From NCBI GenBank assembly GCA_023427575.1, contig JAEZAY010000531.1, positions 1-5,413 on the forward strand: a stretch of DNA of 5,413 nucleotides, in the 5' to 3' direction. The DNA comes from Bacteroidota bacterium (GTDB lineage: Bacteria; Bacteroidota; Bacteroidia; Chitinophagales; Chitinophagaceae). Shown in pieces: positions 1 through 5,413 of this stretch. Within the stretch, counting starts at the first letter, position 1. Each line of letters begins with the position of its first letter. Under the pieces are notes generated by a model. That model made no database searches. It saw only the letters and a program-made list of their open reading frames with translations, and was not told where the DNA came from. Position numbers and translations under genes: made by a program.

Positions 1-705
1 CCCTCATTCGCGCAGCAACTGGGAATTTTTTCCATTCAGGAAAAAAGTACTGAACTGGTATCGGCTTTTCTTAAATTGGCCCGGAACCATTTCAGATATA
101 TAAATCTGAATTTAAACAGGGTTGTAAAAAGCCAGGACTTTAATCTTCGGCCCCGAACCAATTTCATTTTAAATCTGAACAGGAACTACGGTGAAATATT
201 CAATGGTTATACGATGGAATGCCGCGACAACCTCCGGAAAGCACATTCAAGACAATGCCTTTTCAGTACCGGGATTTCTGCGGAAGAAATTATCAGGCTG
301 TTTAAAAATGTGTACGGGGCCTATCATAAAAGGGATGAAGCGGAATACCGTTCTTTCCTGAATTTTATTTCCCGCCCCAATCCTGAAATTGAAGTGATCA
401 GGGGCTCAGTGCTTCATGCCCAGACCGGCGCCTTATTGTATGCGGGGTTACTGCTTAAATATAAAAACCGCATCTACTATACGATGGGAGCCCCTACCGA
501 AGCAGGGAGAAAAGCCAGGGCAACCTATTTTTTTATTGATCAGATTTTACAGAGATATGCGGGTACTGAAATGATCTTTGATTTTGAAGGCTCGGAATTG
601 CCCAATGTCGCCGCCTTTTACAAGCGGTTTGGACCCGAGCGGGAAGAATATTATAACCTGAAAATAAACCGGCTTCCCTGGCCTTTAAACCTGGTTAAGA
701 AATAG
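1..705 (+). CDS. FemAB-like / GNAT-fold acyltransferase, 5' end outside window
   Basis: The reading frame is open from base 1 to the TAG at 703-705, giving 234 residues with no start. The first possible start (TTG at 76) falls inside continuous coding sequence, so I treat the gene as cut by the window edge rather than starting there. Relatives are about 300 residues, so roughly 60-75 N-terminal residues are probably missing. The C-terminal half carries the second GNAT-like fold of FemAB-type proteins: a beta-strand pair around LLYAGLLLKYKNRIYYTMGAP (about residues 145-165), a helix (RATYFFIDQILQRYAG), then the hallmark FDFEGSELPNVAAFYKRFG (about 193-211), matching the family pattern of a Gly-Ser turn followed by FYKxFG. 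Such proteins transfer acyl or aminoacyl groups from a CoA or tRNA donor and are probably cytosolic; no signal peptide or membrane segment is visible in this part. The substrate cannot be told from sequence. It converges on ispD, overlapping its end by 11 bp. Confidence 0.8.
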   Translation, partial: PSFAQQLGIFSIQEKSTELVSAFLKLARNHFRYINLNLNRVVKSQDFNLRPRTNFILNLNRNYGEIFNGYTMECRDNLRKAHSRQCLFSTGISAEEIIRLFKNVYGAYHKRDEAEYRSFLNFISRPNPEIEVIRGSVLHAQTGALLYAGLLLKYKNRIYYTMGAPTEAGRKARATYFFIDQILQRYAGTEMIFDFEGSELPNVAAFYKRFGPEREEYYNLKINRLPWPLNLVKK

Positions 706-726
706 ATCTTTCTTCCAGGATTTTTT
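690..726 (+). terminator. Hairpin plus T-run at the overlapping gene ends
   Basis: CCTGG at 690-694 pairs with CCAGG at 715-719, and AAGAAA at 697-702 pairs with TTTCTT at 709-714. A 2-nt TT bulge lies on the left arm and the loop is TAGATC. Six Ts follow at 721-726, giving an intrinsic-terminator shape for the plus-strand acyltransferase gene. That gene's TAG stop begins in the loop, and the complement of the ispD TAA stop (695-697) lies in the left arm. On the minus strand only three Ts follow the stem, so it would be a weaker terminator for ispD. The stem is partly AT-rich, which lowers confidence. Confidence 0.55.
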
Positions 727-1372
727 CCGCTATCAGCAGGTCCAGCGGCTGGGTGATTTTGAGATTGGTGATCTCGCCTTCCACCAGATGTATCTTAACA
801 CCGATCCTTTCAACAACTGATGCCTCATCCGTAAATGACTCGCTGTAATCCTGTTCAAAAGCAGCCTTCAGAATTTCACTGAAAAAAGTCTGCGGAGTTT
901 GAATAATCCTGACCTTTTCGCGGTCGATCATGTGATTGCCCGATACCGATTCGATTCGGATCGTATCCACCGCCCTGATCGCCGGAATGGCATTGCCATG
1001 CTCCAGCGCTGTTTCATAACAACGATGCACCAGCTTTTCCGTTAACAGGCAACGAACGCCATCATGTACAAACACGATGGAATGATGTTTCACGAAACTT
1101 AACCCCGTTTTAACAGAATCAAAACGGGTGGCGCCTCCGGGGGTTAACAGGATCCGCTCCGGACTGATCGTAGTAGCCATTATTTCCCGGCCTGTGTCGA
1201 GATGCGATTCAGGCAGCACCAGAATGATCTCCAGATCGGGAAAAGATTCCAAAAAAGTGTTAAGAGTATAATAAAGCAGGGGTCGTCCCGACAATTGCAG
1301 GAACTGTTTAGGAATTTTTGTACCCATTCTTAATCCCGAGCCGCCGGCCACAATTACAGCGTATTTCCGCAT
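695..1372 (-). CDS. ispD: 2-C-methyl-D-erythritol 4-phosphate cytidylyltransferase
   Basis: IspD catalyses the third step of the MEP isoprenoid pathway: CTP plus 2-C-methyl-D-erythritol 4-phosphate gives CDP-methylerythritol and pyrophosphate, in the cytosol as a dimer. The 225-residue length is normal (E. coli 236). The nucleotide-binding start AGGSGLRMG (9-17) is followed by PKQF, with R15 and K22 matching catalytic R20 and K27 of E. coli. Further on are TRFDSV (83-87, R84), FVHDGVRC (101-108, with D104 and R107), the AVDTI strand (134-138), QTPQTF (158-163), TDEASVVE (181-188) and NLKIT (203-207), where K205 matches E. coli K213. The usual ARP after HD is VRC here, a tolerated variant that leaves D and R intact. 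The start is ATG at 1372, 15 bp after the stop of the STAS gene, so the two are probably co-transcribed. All key residues are present and I expect an active enzyme. Confidence 0.96.
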   Translation of the reverse strand: MRKYAVIVAGGSGLRMGTKIPKQFLQLSGRPLLYYTLNTFLESFPDLEIILVLPESHLDTGREIMATTISPERILLTPGGATRFDSVKTGLSFVKHHSIVFVHDGVRCLLTEKLVHRCYETALEHGNAIPAIRAVDTIRIESVSGNHMIDREKVRIIQTPQTFFSEILKAAFEQDYSESFTDEASVVERIGVKIHLVEGEITNLKITQPLDLLIAEKILEERSIS

Positions 1373-1387
1373 TTTCCAGTTTTCAGG

Positions 1388-1783
1388 TTAGTCCAGTTCC
1401 GGTTGATCTTCTTCGCCGCCCAGCAGTTCTCTTTCGATCTCTTCCATCTGAACAATATCCCAGGCTTCACTTTCAGTAGGGGTTACATTCATCAGTTCAA
1501 GCAGACTCAGCTCATCCAGGCGCTCTTCAACCGGAGCCTGTAATTCGCATATAACAAAAGAAGCATGATTCTCATAAAACCGGTGCTGAATTTTAACAAG
1601 AGTTTCAGCAGCAGCGATATCAATGTTTTCAATGTCTCTCATTATAACAACCGCGTTTTTTACCGCATGTTGAAGCAATGGACTTAAACTATTTTCCATT
1701 TCATCTGTCATATTAGCAGCCAATTGCTTTTCATCAATCGTAATGACATGGAATTTTTCTCTGGTATCAATTTTGACCTTCAT
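1388..1783 (-). CDS. Small STAS-domain protein lacking the usual phospho-serine
   Basis: A 131-residue soluble protein that I read as one stand-alone STAS domain, the fold of anti-anti-sigma factors such as SpoIIAA. The order fits: N-terminal strands (MKVKIDTREKFHVITIDE), a helix (about 26-42), the core strand NAVVIMRDIENID (43-55), a helix AAAETLVKIQHRF, the strand SFVICEL, and a final helix ending in LLELMNVTPTESEAWDIV. STAS proteins bind partner switch kinases, sigma regulators or transporters. The canonical site has Asp-Ser-Ser-Gly after the core strand; here it reads D55-I-A-A-A-E60, so the phosphorylated serine is absent. The C-terminus is acidic (EEIERELLGGEEDQPELD). I chose ATG at 1783 over GTG at 1789, which adds only two residues. 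No anti-sigma kinase is nearby, so the partner is unknown. It heads a likely operon with ispD. The domain call rests on motif layout, not a search. Confidence 0.7.
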   Translation of the reverse strand: MKVKIDTREKFHVITIDEKQLAANMTDEMENSLSPLLQHAVKNAVVIMRDIENIDIAAAETLVKIQHRFYENHASFVICELQAPVEERLDELSLLELMNVTPTESEAWDIVQMEEIERELLGGEEDQPELD

Positions 1784-1798
1784 AATCACTTAAATCTG

Positions 1799-1823
1799 AT
1801 CCGGATGGTTTCATTCCGGACGG
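1799..1823. repeat. Two-copy 10-bp repeat around TCCGGA in the divergent promoter
   Basis: ATCCGGATGG at 1799-1808 and TTCCGGACGG at 1814-1823 are direct copies with two mismatches, starting 15 bp apart. Each contains the palindrome TCCGGA, so the pair also reads as an inverted repeat. It lies between the clpC and STAS starts and could be an operator. TCCGGA also occurs inside coding regions of this window at roughly one per kb, so the signal is weak. Confidence 0.25.
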
Positions 1824-1833
1824 CTAAAGAAGT

Positions 1834-1866
1834 CAAAAATATTCGTTATTATTGTATCAAACCCAA
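1834..1866 (-). promoter_or_regulatory. Candidate Bacteroidota promoter for STAS-ispD
   Basis: Read on the minus strand, 1841-1834 is TATTTTTG, a full match to the Bacteroidota -7 consensus TAnnTTTG. A TTG lies 22 nt upstream at 1866-1864, and a second TTTG 16 nt upstream at 1861-1858, as possible -33 elements. Transcription would begin near 1829, leaving a leader of about 45 nt before the ATG at 1783. The TTG spacing is within the range known for flavobacterial promoters. The region is AT-rich, so a chance match is possible. Confidence 0.4.
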
Positions 1867-1877
1867 CAAATTACAAA
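1847..1877 (+). promoter_or_regulatory. Weak candidate -7 box and A-rich leader of clpC
   Basis: TATTATTG at 1847-1854 matches TAnnTTTG at all but one base. It would give a leader of about 20 nt (AACCCAACAAATTACAAA before the ATG), rich in A and without a Shine-Dalgarno, fitting Bacteroidota translation starts. I see no good -33 TTG at the expected 17-23 nt upstream, so the promoter call is tentative. The box overlaps the spacer of the opposing STAS promoter candidate. Confidence 0.25.
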
Positions 1878-4403
1878 ATGGATAATAATTTTTCGGCCCA
1901 GGTTAAGGAGATAATCTCGTTTAGCAGGGAAGAAGCGTTGAGGCTCGGAAATGATTTCATCGGAACGGAACATTTGTTGCTGGGATTAATCCGTGAAGGC
2001 GATAACACCGCTGTACGGATTCTGAAAAGCTTTAACATAGATCTGTATGAACTGCGAAAGGAAGTAGAATTGGCGGTGAAGGATAAAACCGGAAAGAATA
2101 TTGCCAACATAAACAGCCTTCCGCTTACCAAACAGGCGGAAAAGGTGATCAGAGTTACAGTTCTGGAAGCAAAGGCGCTTAAAAGTCCGACAGTTGAAAC
2201 AGAACACCTGATGCTCTCAATTCTTAAGAATAAAGAAAACATAGCTACTCAAATCTTAAATCAATTTGACGTGGATTACGATTTATTCAGAAACGAACTT
2301 GGTGTAGTAAAAAGCAATGATGTCCGCAGTGAATATGCTGAAGAAAATGATGATGATTTTGATGATGAAAAAAAATACTCTCAGCAAAAATCACGTTCAG
2401 CCGGCACCGCCAAAAGCAAAACACCGGTGCTTGATAATTTCGGACGCGATATAACCCGGCTTGCTGAAAGCGGGGCACTTGATCCGATTGTGGGCAGAGA
2501 GGATGAAATTGAAAGGGTTTCTCAGATTCTTTCAAGAAGAAAAAAGAATAACCCCATTCTGATTGGTGAACCCGGAGTCGGTAAAACGGGCATTGTGGAA
2601 GGACTTGCCTTGCGCATTGTGCAGCGTAAAGTATCCCGCGTATTGTTCGATAAAAGAGTGATTTCACTGGATCTGGCAGCGCTGGTTGCCGGTACCAAAT
2701 ATCGTGGTCAGTTTGAGGAGCGCATGAAAGCCATCATGAATGAGCTGGAGAAGAACCGCGATGTGATTCTATTCATCGATGAAATTCATACCATCGTTGG
2801 AGCAGGAGGAGCAAGCGGATCACTGGACGCGTCCAATATCTTCAAACCCGCTTTGGCAAGAGGCGAATTGCAATGCATTGGCGCATCTACTCTCGATGAA
2901 TACCGGATGTACATCGAAAAGGATGGAGCTCTCGACAGAAGGTTTCAGAAGGTAATGGTGGAACCGCCTACCGTTGAAGAAACCATTCAGATCCTGAATA
3001 ATATCAAATCCAAATACGAGGAGTATCACAATGTTCTTTACAGTGATGATGCGATCGATGCCTGTGTGAAATTGAGTGACCGGTATATTACCGACAGACT
3101 ATTGCCCGATAAAGCCATCGACGTGATGGATGAAGTGGGCGCCAGAGTGCATCTGAAAAACATCAATGTGCCGAAAGAAATTTTGGACCTTGAAAAGAAA
3201 ATTGAAGACGTAAAGGTTGAAAAGAACAAAGTGGTTAAAAGCCAGAAGTTCGAAGAAGCCGCTTCGTTGAGAGATACAGAAAAACGTTTGCAGGAAGATC
3301 TTGAAAAAGCAAAAACAAGCTGGGAAGAAGAAAGCAAACACAAGCGTTATCCGATCGATGAGGAAGCCATTGCCGAAGTGGTAAGCATGATGACCGGAAT
3401 CCCCGTTAAACGGATGGTTCAGGCAGAAAGTGAAAAGCTTCGCAAGATGTCTGAAGATATGAAGCAGATGGTGATCGGCCAGCAGGATGCTATTCAAAAA
3501 GTGGTTAAAGCAATCCAGCGCAACCGGGTAGGGTTGAAAGATCCGAAGAAACCCATTGGTTCCTTTATTTTCCTCGGACCTACCGGAGTGGGTAAAACCG
3601 AATTAGCGCGTTCACTTGCCCGTTATATGTTCGATTCGGAAGATGCTCTCATCCGGATTGATATGAGTGAATACATGGAGAAATTTACCGTTAGCCGGCT
3701 GATTGGTGCACCTCCGGGATATGTGGGTTATGAAGAAGGCGGTCAGTTAACCGAGCGCGTTCGCCGCAAACCATATTCGGTGATTTTGCTGGATGAAATT
3801 GAAAAAGCCCATCCGGATATCTACAATATCCTGCTCCAGGTTCTCGACGATGGTCAATTGACCGATGGACTGGGCAGAAAAGTGGACTTCAAGAATACGA
3901 CCATTATCATGACTTCGAATATCGGCGTACGGCAGTTGAAAGATTTTGGCGATGGAGTGGGTTTTGCCACCAATGCGCGTACGCAAAGCAGCGACGAGAA
4001 CAATAAGGCGGTGATTGAAAAAGCGTTGAAACGCACTTTCTCACCCGAGTTTTTGAATCGTATCGACGATGTGGTAGTCTTCAACTCGCTAACCAAAGAG
4101 AATATCTTTGAAATCATCGATATTCTTATGAAAGGAGTATTGAAGCGCCTGAGTTCGCTCGGTTTTACGCTTGAACTAACTCCGGAAGCGAAAGACTTCA
4201 TTGCCGAAAAGGGTTATGATTCGCAGTTTGGCGCCCGGCCGCTTCACCGCGCAATCCAGAAATACCTGGAAGATCCGCTGGCCGAAGAAATCCTTAACCT
4301 CAATATCAAGCAGGGTGATGTAATGATCGCCGAATTTGATAAGGAGAATTCACGGATTCATTTTACACTTAAAAATCCGGCGAAGGAAACATCAGAAGCC
4401 TGA
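1878..4403 (+). CDS. clpC: ATP-dependent Clp protease ATP-binding subunit ClpC
   Basis: ClpC is a cytosolic Hsp100/AAA+ unfoldase that forms a hexamer and feeds unfolded proteins to ClpP. At 841 residues it is full length. In order: a double Clp N-domain (about 1-145); an acidic linker ([12 protein letters not shown], 155-166); D1 with Walker A GEPGVGKT (230-237), pore-loop Tyr in [11 protein letters not shown] (Y275), Walker B LFIDEIH (D301, E302) and arginines R354/R355; a UVR-type coiled segment (about 448-485), which marks ClpC and separates it from ClpB and ClpA; D2 with Walker A GPTGVGKT (567-574), pore loop GYVGYEEGG (Y615), Walker [12 protein letters not shown] (D639, E640), and sensor-2 GARPLHRAI (785-793). 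VGF at 694-696 sits where ClpC proteins carry the ClpP-docking tripeptide, so a protease role is likely. The ATG at 1878 follows an A-rich leader with no Shine-Dalgarno, as is usual in Bacteroidota. The end has tandem stops (TGA TAA). I see no CtsR or CIRCE operator upstream. Confidence 0.98.
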   Translation: MDNNFSAQVKEIISFSREEALRLGNDFIGTEHLLLGLIREGDNTAVRILKSFNIDLYELRKEVELAVKDKTGKNIANINSLPLTKQAEKVIRVTVLEAKALKSPTVETEHLMLSILKNKENIATQILNQFDVDYDLFRNELGVVKSNDVRSEYAEENDDDFDDEKKYSQQKSRSAGTAKSKTPVLDNFGRDITRLAESGALDPIVGREDEIERVSQILSRRKKNNPILIGEPGVGKTGIVEGLALRIVQRKVSRVLFDKRVISLDLAALVAGTKYRGQFEERMKAIMNELEKNRDVILFIDEIHTIVGAGGASGSLDASNIFKPALARGELQCIGASTLDEYRMYIEKDGALDRRFQKVMVEPPTVEETIQILNNIKSKYEEYHNVLYSDDAIDACVKLSDRYITDRLLPDKAIDVMDEVGARVHLKNINVPKEILDLEKKIEDVKVEKNKVVKSQKFEEAASLRDTEKRLQEDLEKAKTSWEEESKHKRYPIDEEAIAEVVSMMTGIPVKRMVQAESEKLRKMSEDMKQMVIGQQDAIQKVVKAIQRNRVGLKDPKKPIGSFIFLGPTGVGKTELARSLARYMFDSEDALIRIDMSEYMEKFTVSRLIGAPPGYVGYEEGGQLTERVRRKPYSVILLDEIEKAHPDIYNILLQVLDDGQLTDGLGRKVDFKNTTIIMTSNIGVRQLKDFGDGVGFATNARTQSSDENNKAVIEKALKRTFSPEFLNRIDDVVVFNSLTKENIFEIIDILMKGVLKRLSSLGFTLELTPEAKDFIAEKGYDSQFGARPLHRAIQKYLEDPLAEEILNLNIKQGDVMIAEFDKENSRIHFTLKNPAKETSEA

Positions 4404-4422
4404 TAACAAAATACATTTTATC

Positions 4423-4456
4423 GAAAAGCACGTTCGCAAGACGTGCTTTTCTTTTT
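4423..4456 (+). terminator. Intrinsic terminator of clpC
   Basis: GAAAAGCACGT at 4423-4433 pairs perfectly with ACGTGCTTTTC at 4441-4451 around a 7-nt loop (TCGCAAG), followed by five Ts at 4452-4456. An 11-bp perfect stem with a T-run, 19 bases after the clpC stop, is a clear rho-independent terminator. It separates clpC from cmk, so cmk most likely has its own promoter. Confidence 0.9.
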
Positions 4457-4498
4457 AGTAGAGACACCGAAGATCGCCGGCGGTTGGCAAATTTTCCT

Positions 4499-4506
4499 CA
4501 TTTTTG
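4499..4506 (+). promoter_or_regulatory. Candidate -7 box just before the cmk start
   Basis: CATTTTTG at 4499-4506 differs from TAnnTTTG only at its first base and is followed by CATC and the ATG at 4511. Initiation a few bases downstream would give a leaderless or nearly leaderless cmk mRNA. The only nearby TTG (4484-4486) is 12 nt upstream, too close for a standard -33 element, so the call is weak. A separate promoter is expected here because a strong terminator lies just upstream. Confidence 0.3.
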
Positions 4507-4510
4507 CATC

Positions 4511-5215
4511 ATGTCTAAAAGGCCGGGTAAGGATAAGATCATAATTACAATAGATGGCTGGTCTTCCTGTGGGAAAAGCACATTGGCAAAACAACTTGCC
4601 AAAGAACTTGGTTATGTGTATATCGACAGCGGAGCCATGTACCGTGCTGTTACCTTGTATTTTTTGCGAAATCATGTCGACTGGACCAAGCCGAAAGCAG
4701 TGCAGGAAGCATTGAAAAATATTTCAATCGAATTTGTACATAATCCGCAAAGCAATCAATCGGAAACGGTTCTTAACGGCGAAAATGTGGAATATGTGAT
4801 TCGCGACCTGGTGGTTGCGGAAAAAGTAAGTGAGGTGGCCGCCATTGGTGCAGTTCGGGATTTTGCAGTTCATCAGCAAAAGGAAATGGGCCGGAAAAAA
4901 GGAATTGTAATGGATGGAAGAGATATTGGTACCGTTGTTTTCCCCGAAGCTGAACTGAAAATTTTTATGACGGCTGATAATGCGATCCGTGTGGAGCGAA
5001 GATTTAAAGAGCTGTATGCGAAAAATCCGAACATCACCATTGAAGAAGTGAAAGACAATCTTCAAATGCGCGATTTTATCGATTCCAACCGCGAGATAAG
5101 CCCGCTGCGCCAGGCAGAAGATTCGCTGATCCTGGATAATTCAAAACTGAATATGGAAGAGCAATTGGAGATTGCCCTGAACTGGGCAAAGGAAAGGTTG
5201 CCCCTGGAAGTCTGA
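4511..5215 (+). CDS. cmk: (d)CMP kinase (cytidylate kinase)
   Basis: Cmk transfers phosphate from ATP to CMP or dCMP, recycling pyrimidine nucleotides for RNA, DNA and phospholipid synthesis in the cytosol. The 234 residues fit the family (E. coli 227). Near the N-terminus IIITIDGWSSCGKST holds the P-loop G16-WSSC-GKS23; the WSSC filling replaces the more common PAGS. DSGAMYRAVT (39-48) is the CMP-site motif with S40, Y44 and R45. The central MDGRDIGTVVFPEAELKIF (134-152) has D135, R137 and D138 for nucleoside recognition. The LID region carries RVERRFKE (160-167), then RDFIDSNREISPLRQAEDSLILDNS (187-211) with R194, R200 and D204. I chose ATG at 4511; an upstream in-frame TTG at 4484 would add nine residues, but these precede the conserved first strand. 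It lies 107 bp after clpC, beyond that gene's terminator, so it is probably transcribed alone. No intrinsic terminator is obvious after the stop. Confidence 0.96.
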   Translation: MSKRPGKDKIIITIDGWSSCGKSTLAKQLAKELGYVYIDSGAMYRAVTLYFLRNHVDWTKPKAVQEALKNISIEFVHNPQSNQSETVLNGENVEYVIRDLVVAEKVSEVAAIGAVRDFAVHQQKEMGRKKGIVMDGRDIGTVVFPEAELKIFMTADNAIRVERRFKELYAKNPNITIEEVKDNLQMRDFIDSNREISPLRQAEDSLILDNSKLNMEEQLEIALNWAKERLPLEV

Positions 5216-5300
5216 TTATTTTTACTTAATTGTCAGGGGAAATGTGTTCAATTGCCACCGGCAGAAATCCGTTCGGAAAATTGAAACGAATGGCAGTGAT
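5216..5300. other. Non-coding spacer after cmk
   Basis: No plausible gene is seen here. Small inverted repeats exist: TGCC/GGCA around 5253-5263, TGCCA/TGGCA pairing 5253-5257 with 5291-5295, and CCGTTCG/CGAATGG pairing 5270-5276 with 5287-5293 with one wobble. None is followed by a T-run, so none is a convincing terminator for cmk. Positions 5232-5262 hold the first copy of the imperfect repeat that recurs at the window end. Confidence 0.5.
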
Positions 5301-5380
5301 AATGTGCCAATGTGCTAATGTGAAAATGTGATAATATGATAATATGATAATGTGATAATGTGCAAATGTTCAAATCAGTA
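5301..5380. repeat. 8-bp tandem repeat array, consensus AATGTGNN
   Basis: Ten consecutive 8-bp units are in register from 5301. The last two bases of the units run CC, CT, AA, AT, AT, AT, AT, CA, CA, TA. The first six bases are AATGTG in units 1-4, 7 and 8, AATATG in units 5 and 6, AATGTT in unit 9 and AATCAG in unit 10, so the array decays at its right end. A degenerate unit (GCAGTGAT) may precede it at 5293. The period of 8 is not a multiple of three and no gene crosses it. I recall similar AATGTG arrays between genes in Bacteroidota genomes, but that is memory, not a search. Slippage or repeat spread are both possible origins. Confidence 0.85.
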
Positions 5381-5382
5381 GT

Positions 5383-5413
5383 GTCCGGGTAAATGTATTC
5401 AATGGGCCTCGGA
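5383..5413. repeat. Second copy of a 31-bp imperfect direct repeat, at window edge
   Basis: Positions 5383-5413 match 5232-5262 at 23 of 31 bases in the same orientation; the central 13 bases (AAATGTGTTCAAT against AAATGTATTCAAT) differ at one. The copies lie 151 bp apart and bracket the octamer array. The right copy reaches the last base of the window, so its true extent is unknown. The GTGTCCGGGTAAA start also resembles ends of some insertion sequences, but no transposase is visible. Confidence 0.4.

Noticed and set aside
76..78. TTG as start of the first gene
   Set aside because: The frame stays open and protein-like from base 1, and the family is about 300 residues, so this is an internal leucine codon of a gene cut by the window edge.
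1787..1789. GTG as start of the STAS gene
   Set aside because: It adds only two residues before an ATG at 1783 that begins a typical STAS N-terminus.
1784..1877. CtsR or HrcA (CIRCE) operator upstream of clpC
   Set aside because: Neither the GGTCAAA heptad pair nor the TTAGCACTC/GAGTGCTAA inverted repeat is present.
1871..4201. Several open frames of 69-132 codons on the minus strand under clpC
   Set aside because: They lie antisense to a fully conserved clpC, have Phe/Ser/His-rich compositions typical of reverse-complement translation, and show no recognisable motifs.
4484..4486. TTG as start of cmk
   Set aside because: It adds nine residues that precede the conserved first beta strand. 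ATG at 4511 gives a normal family length.
4418..5065. Minus-strand open frames over the terminator and cmk
   Set aside because: They are antisense to cmk or cross the clpC terminator, show no domain signatures, and are shadows of the real gene.
5301..5380. CRISPR array
   Set aside because: The unit is 8 bp with no spacers and no cas genes nearby; this is a short tandem repeat.
1..5413. tRNA, rRNA, riboswitch, defence system or toxin-antitoxin pair
   Set aside because: Nearly all of the window is taken up by five recognisable protein genes, and the gaps are too short or lack the needed conserved structure.

Overview
The window looks like ordinary chromosomal housekeeping DNA from a member of the Bacteroidota. 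This rests on the protein flavours (a FemAB-like acyltransferase, an IspD with the HDGVRC form of its nucleotide motif, a cytidylate kinase with a GWSSCGKS P-loop), the A-rich, Shine-Dalgarno-poor region before clpC, and a TAnnTTTG-type promoter box. A class such as Chitinophagia or Sphingobacteriia is plausible, but the sequence alone does not settle it.

Layout, left to right. (1) 1-705, plus strand: the C-terminal 234 residues of a FemAB/GNAT-fold acyltransferase whose beginning lies outside the window. (2) 1783-695, minus strand: a probable two-gene operon of a small STAS-domain protein followed 15 bp later by ispD (MEP isoprenoid pathway). ispD converges on gene 1 and their 3' ends overlap by 11 bp inside a hairpin that looks like the terminator of gene 1. 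(3) 1784-1877: a 94-bp divergent promoter region. (4) 1878-4403, plus strand: a full-length clpC, the Hsp100 unfoldase of the ClpCP protease, ended by a strong intrinsic terminator at 4423-4456. (5) 4511-5215, plus strand: cmk, (d)CMP kinase. (6) 5216-5413: a 198-bp non-coding tail with an array of about ten 8-bp units (AATGTGNN). The array is bracketed by two imperfect direct copies of a 31-bp segment, the second of which reaches the window edge.

The genes serve separate pathways (envelope or small-molecule acylation, isoprenoid precursors, STAS signalling, protein quality control, pyrimidine nucleotides) and look like neighbours rather than one system. I found no convincing undescribed system. 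The best leads are the STAS protein without a phosphorylatable residue at the usual site, the overlapping convergent gene ends with a shared hairpin, and the octamer array with its flanking repeats, which may mark a repeat element or insertion-sequence end continuing past the window.
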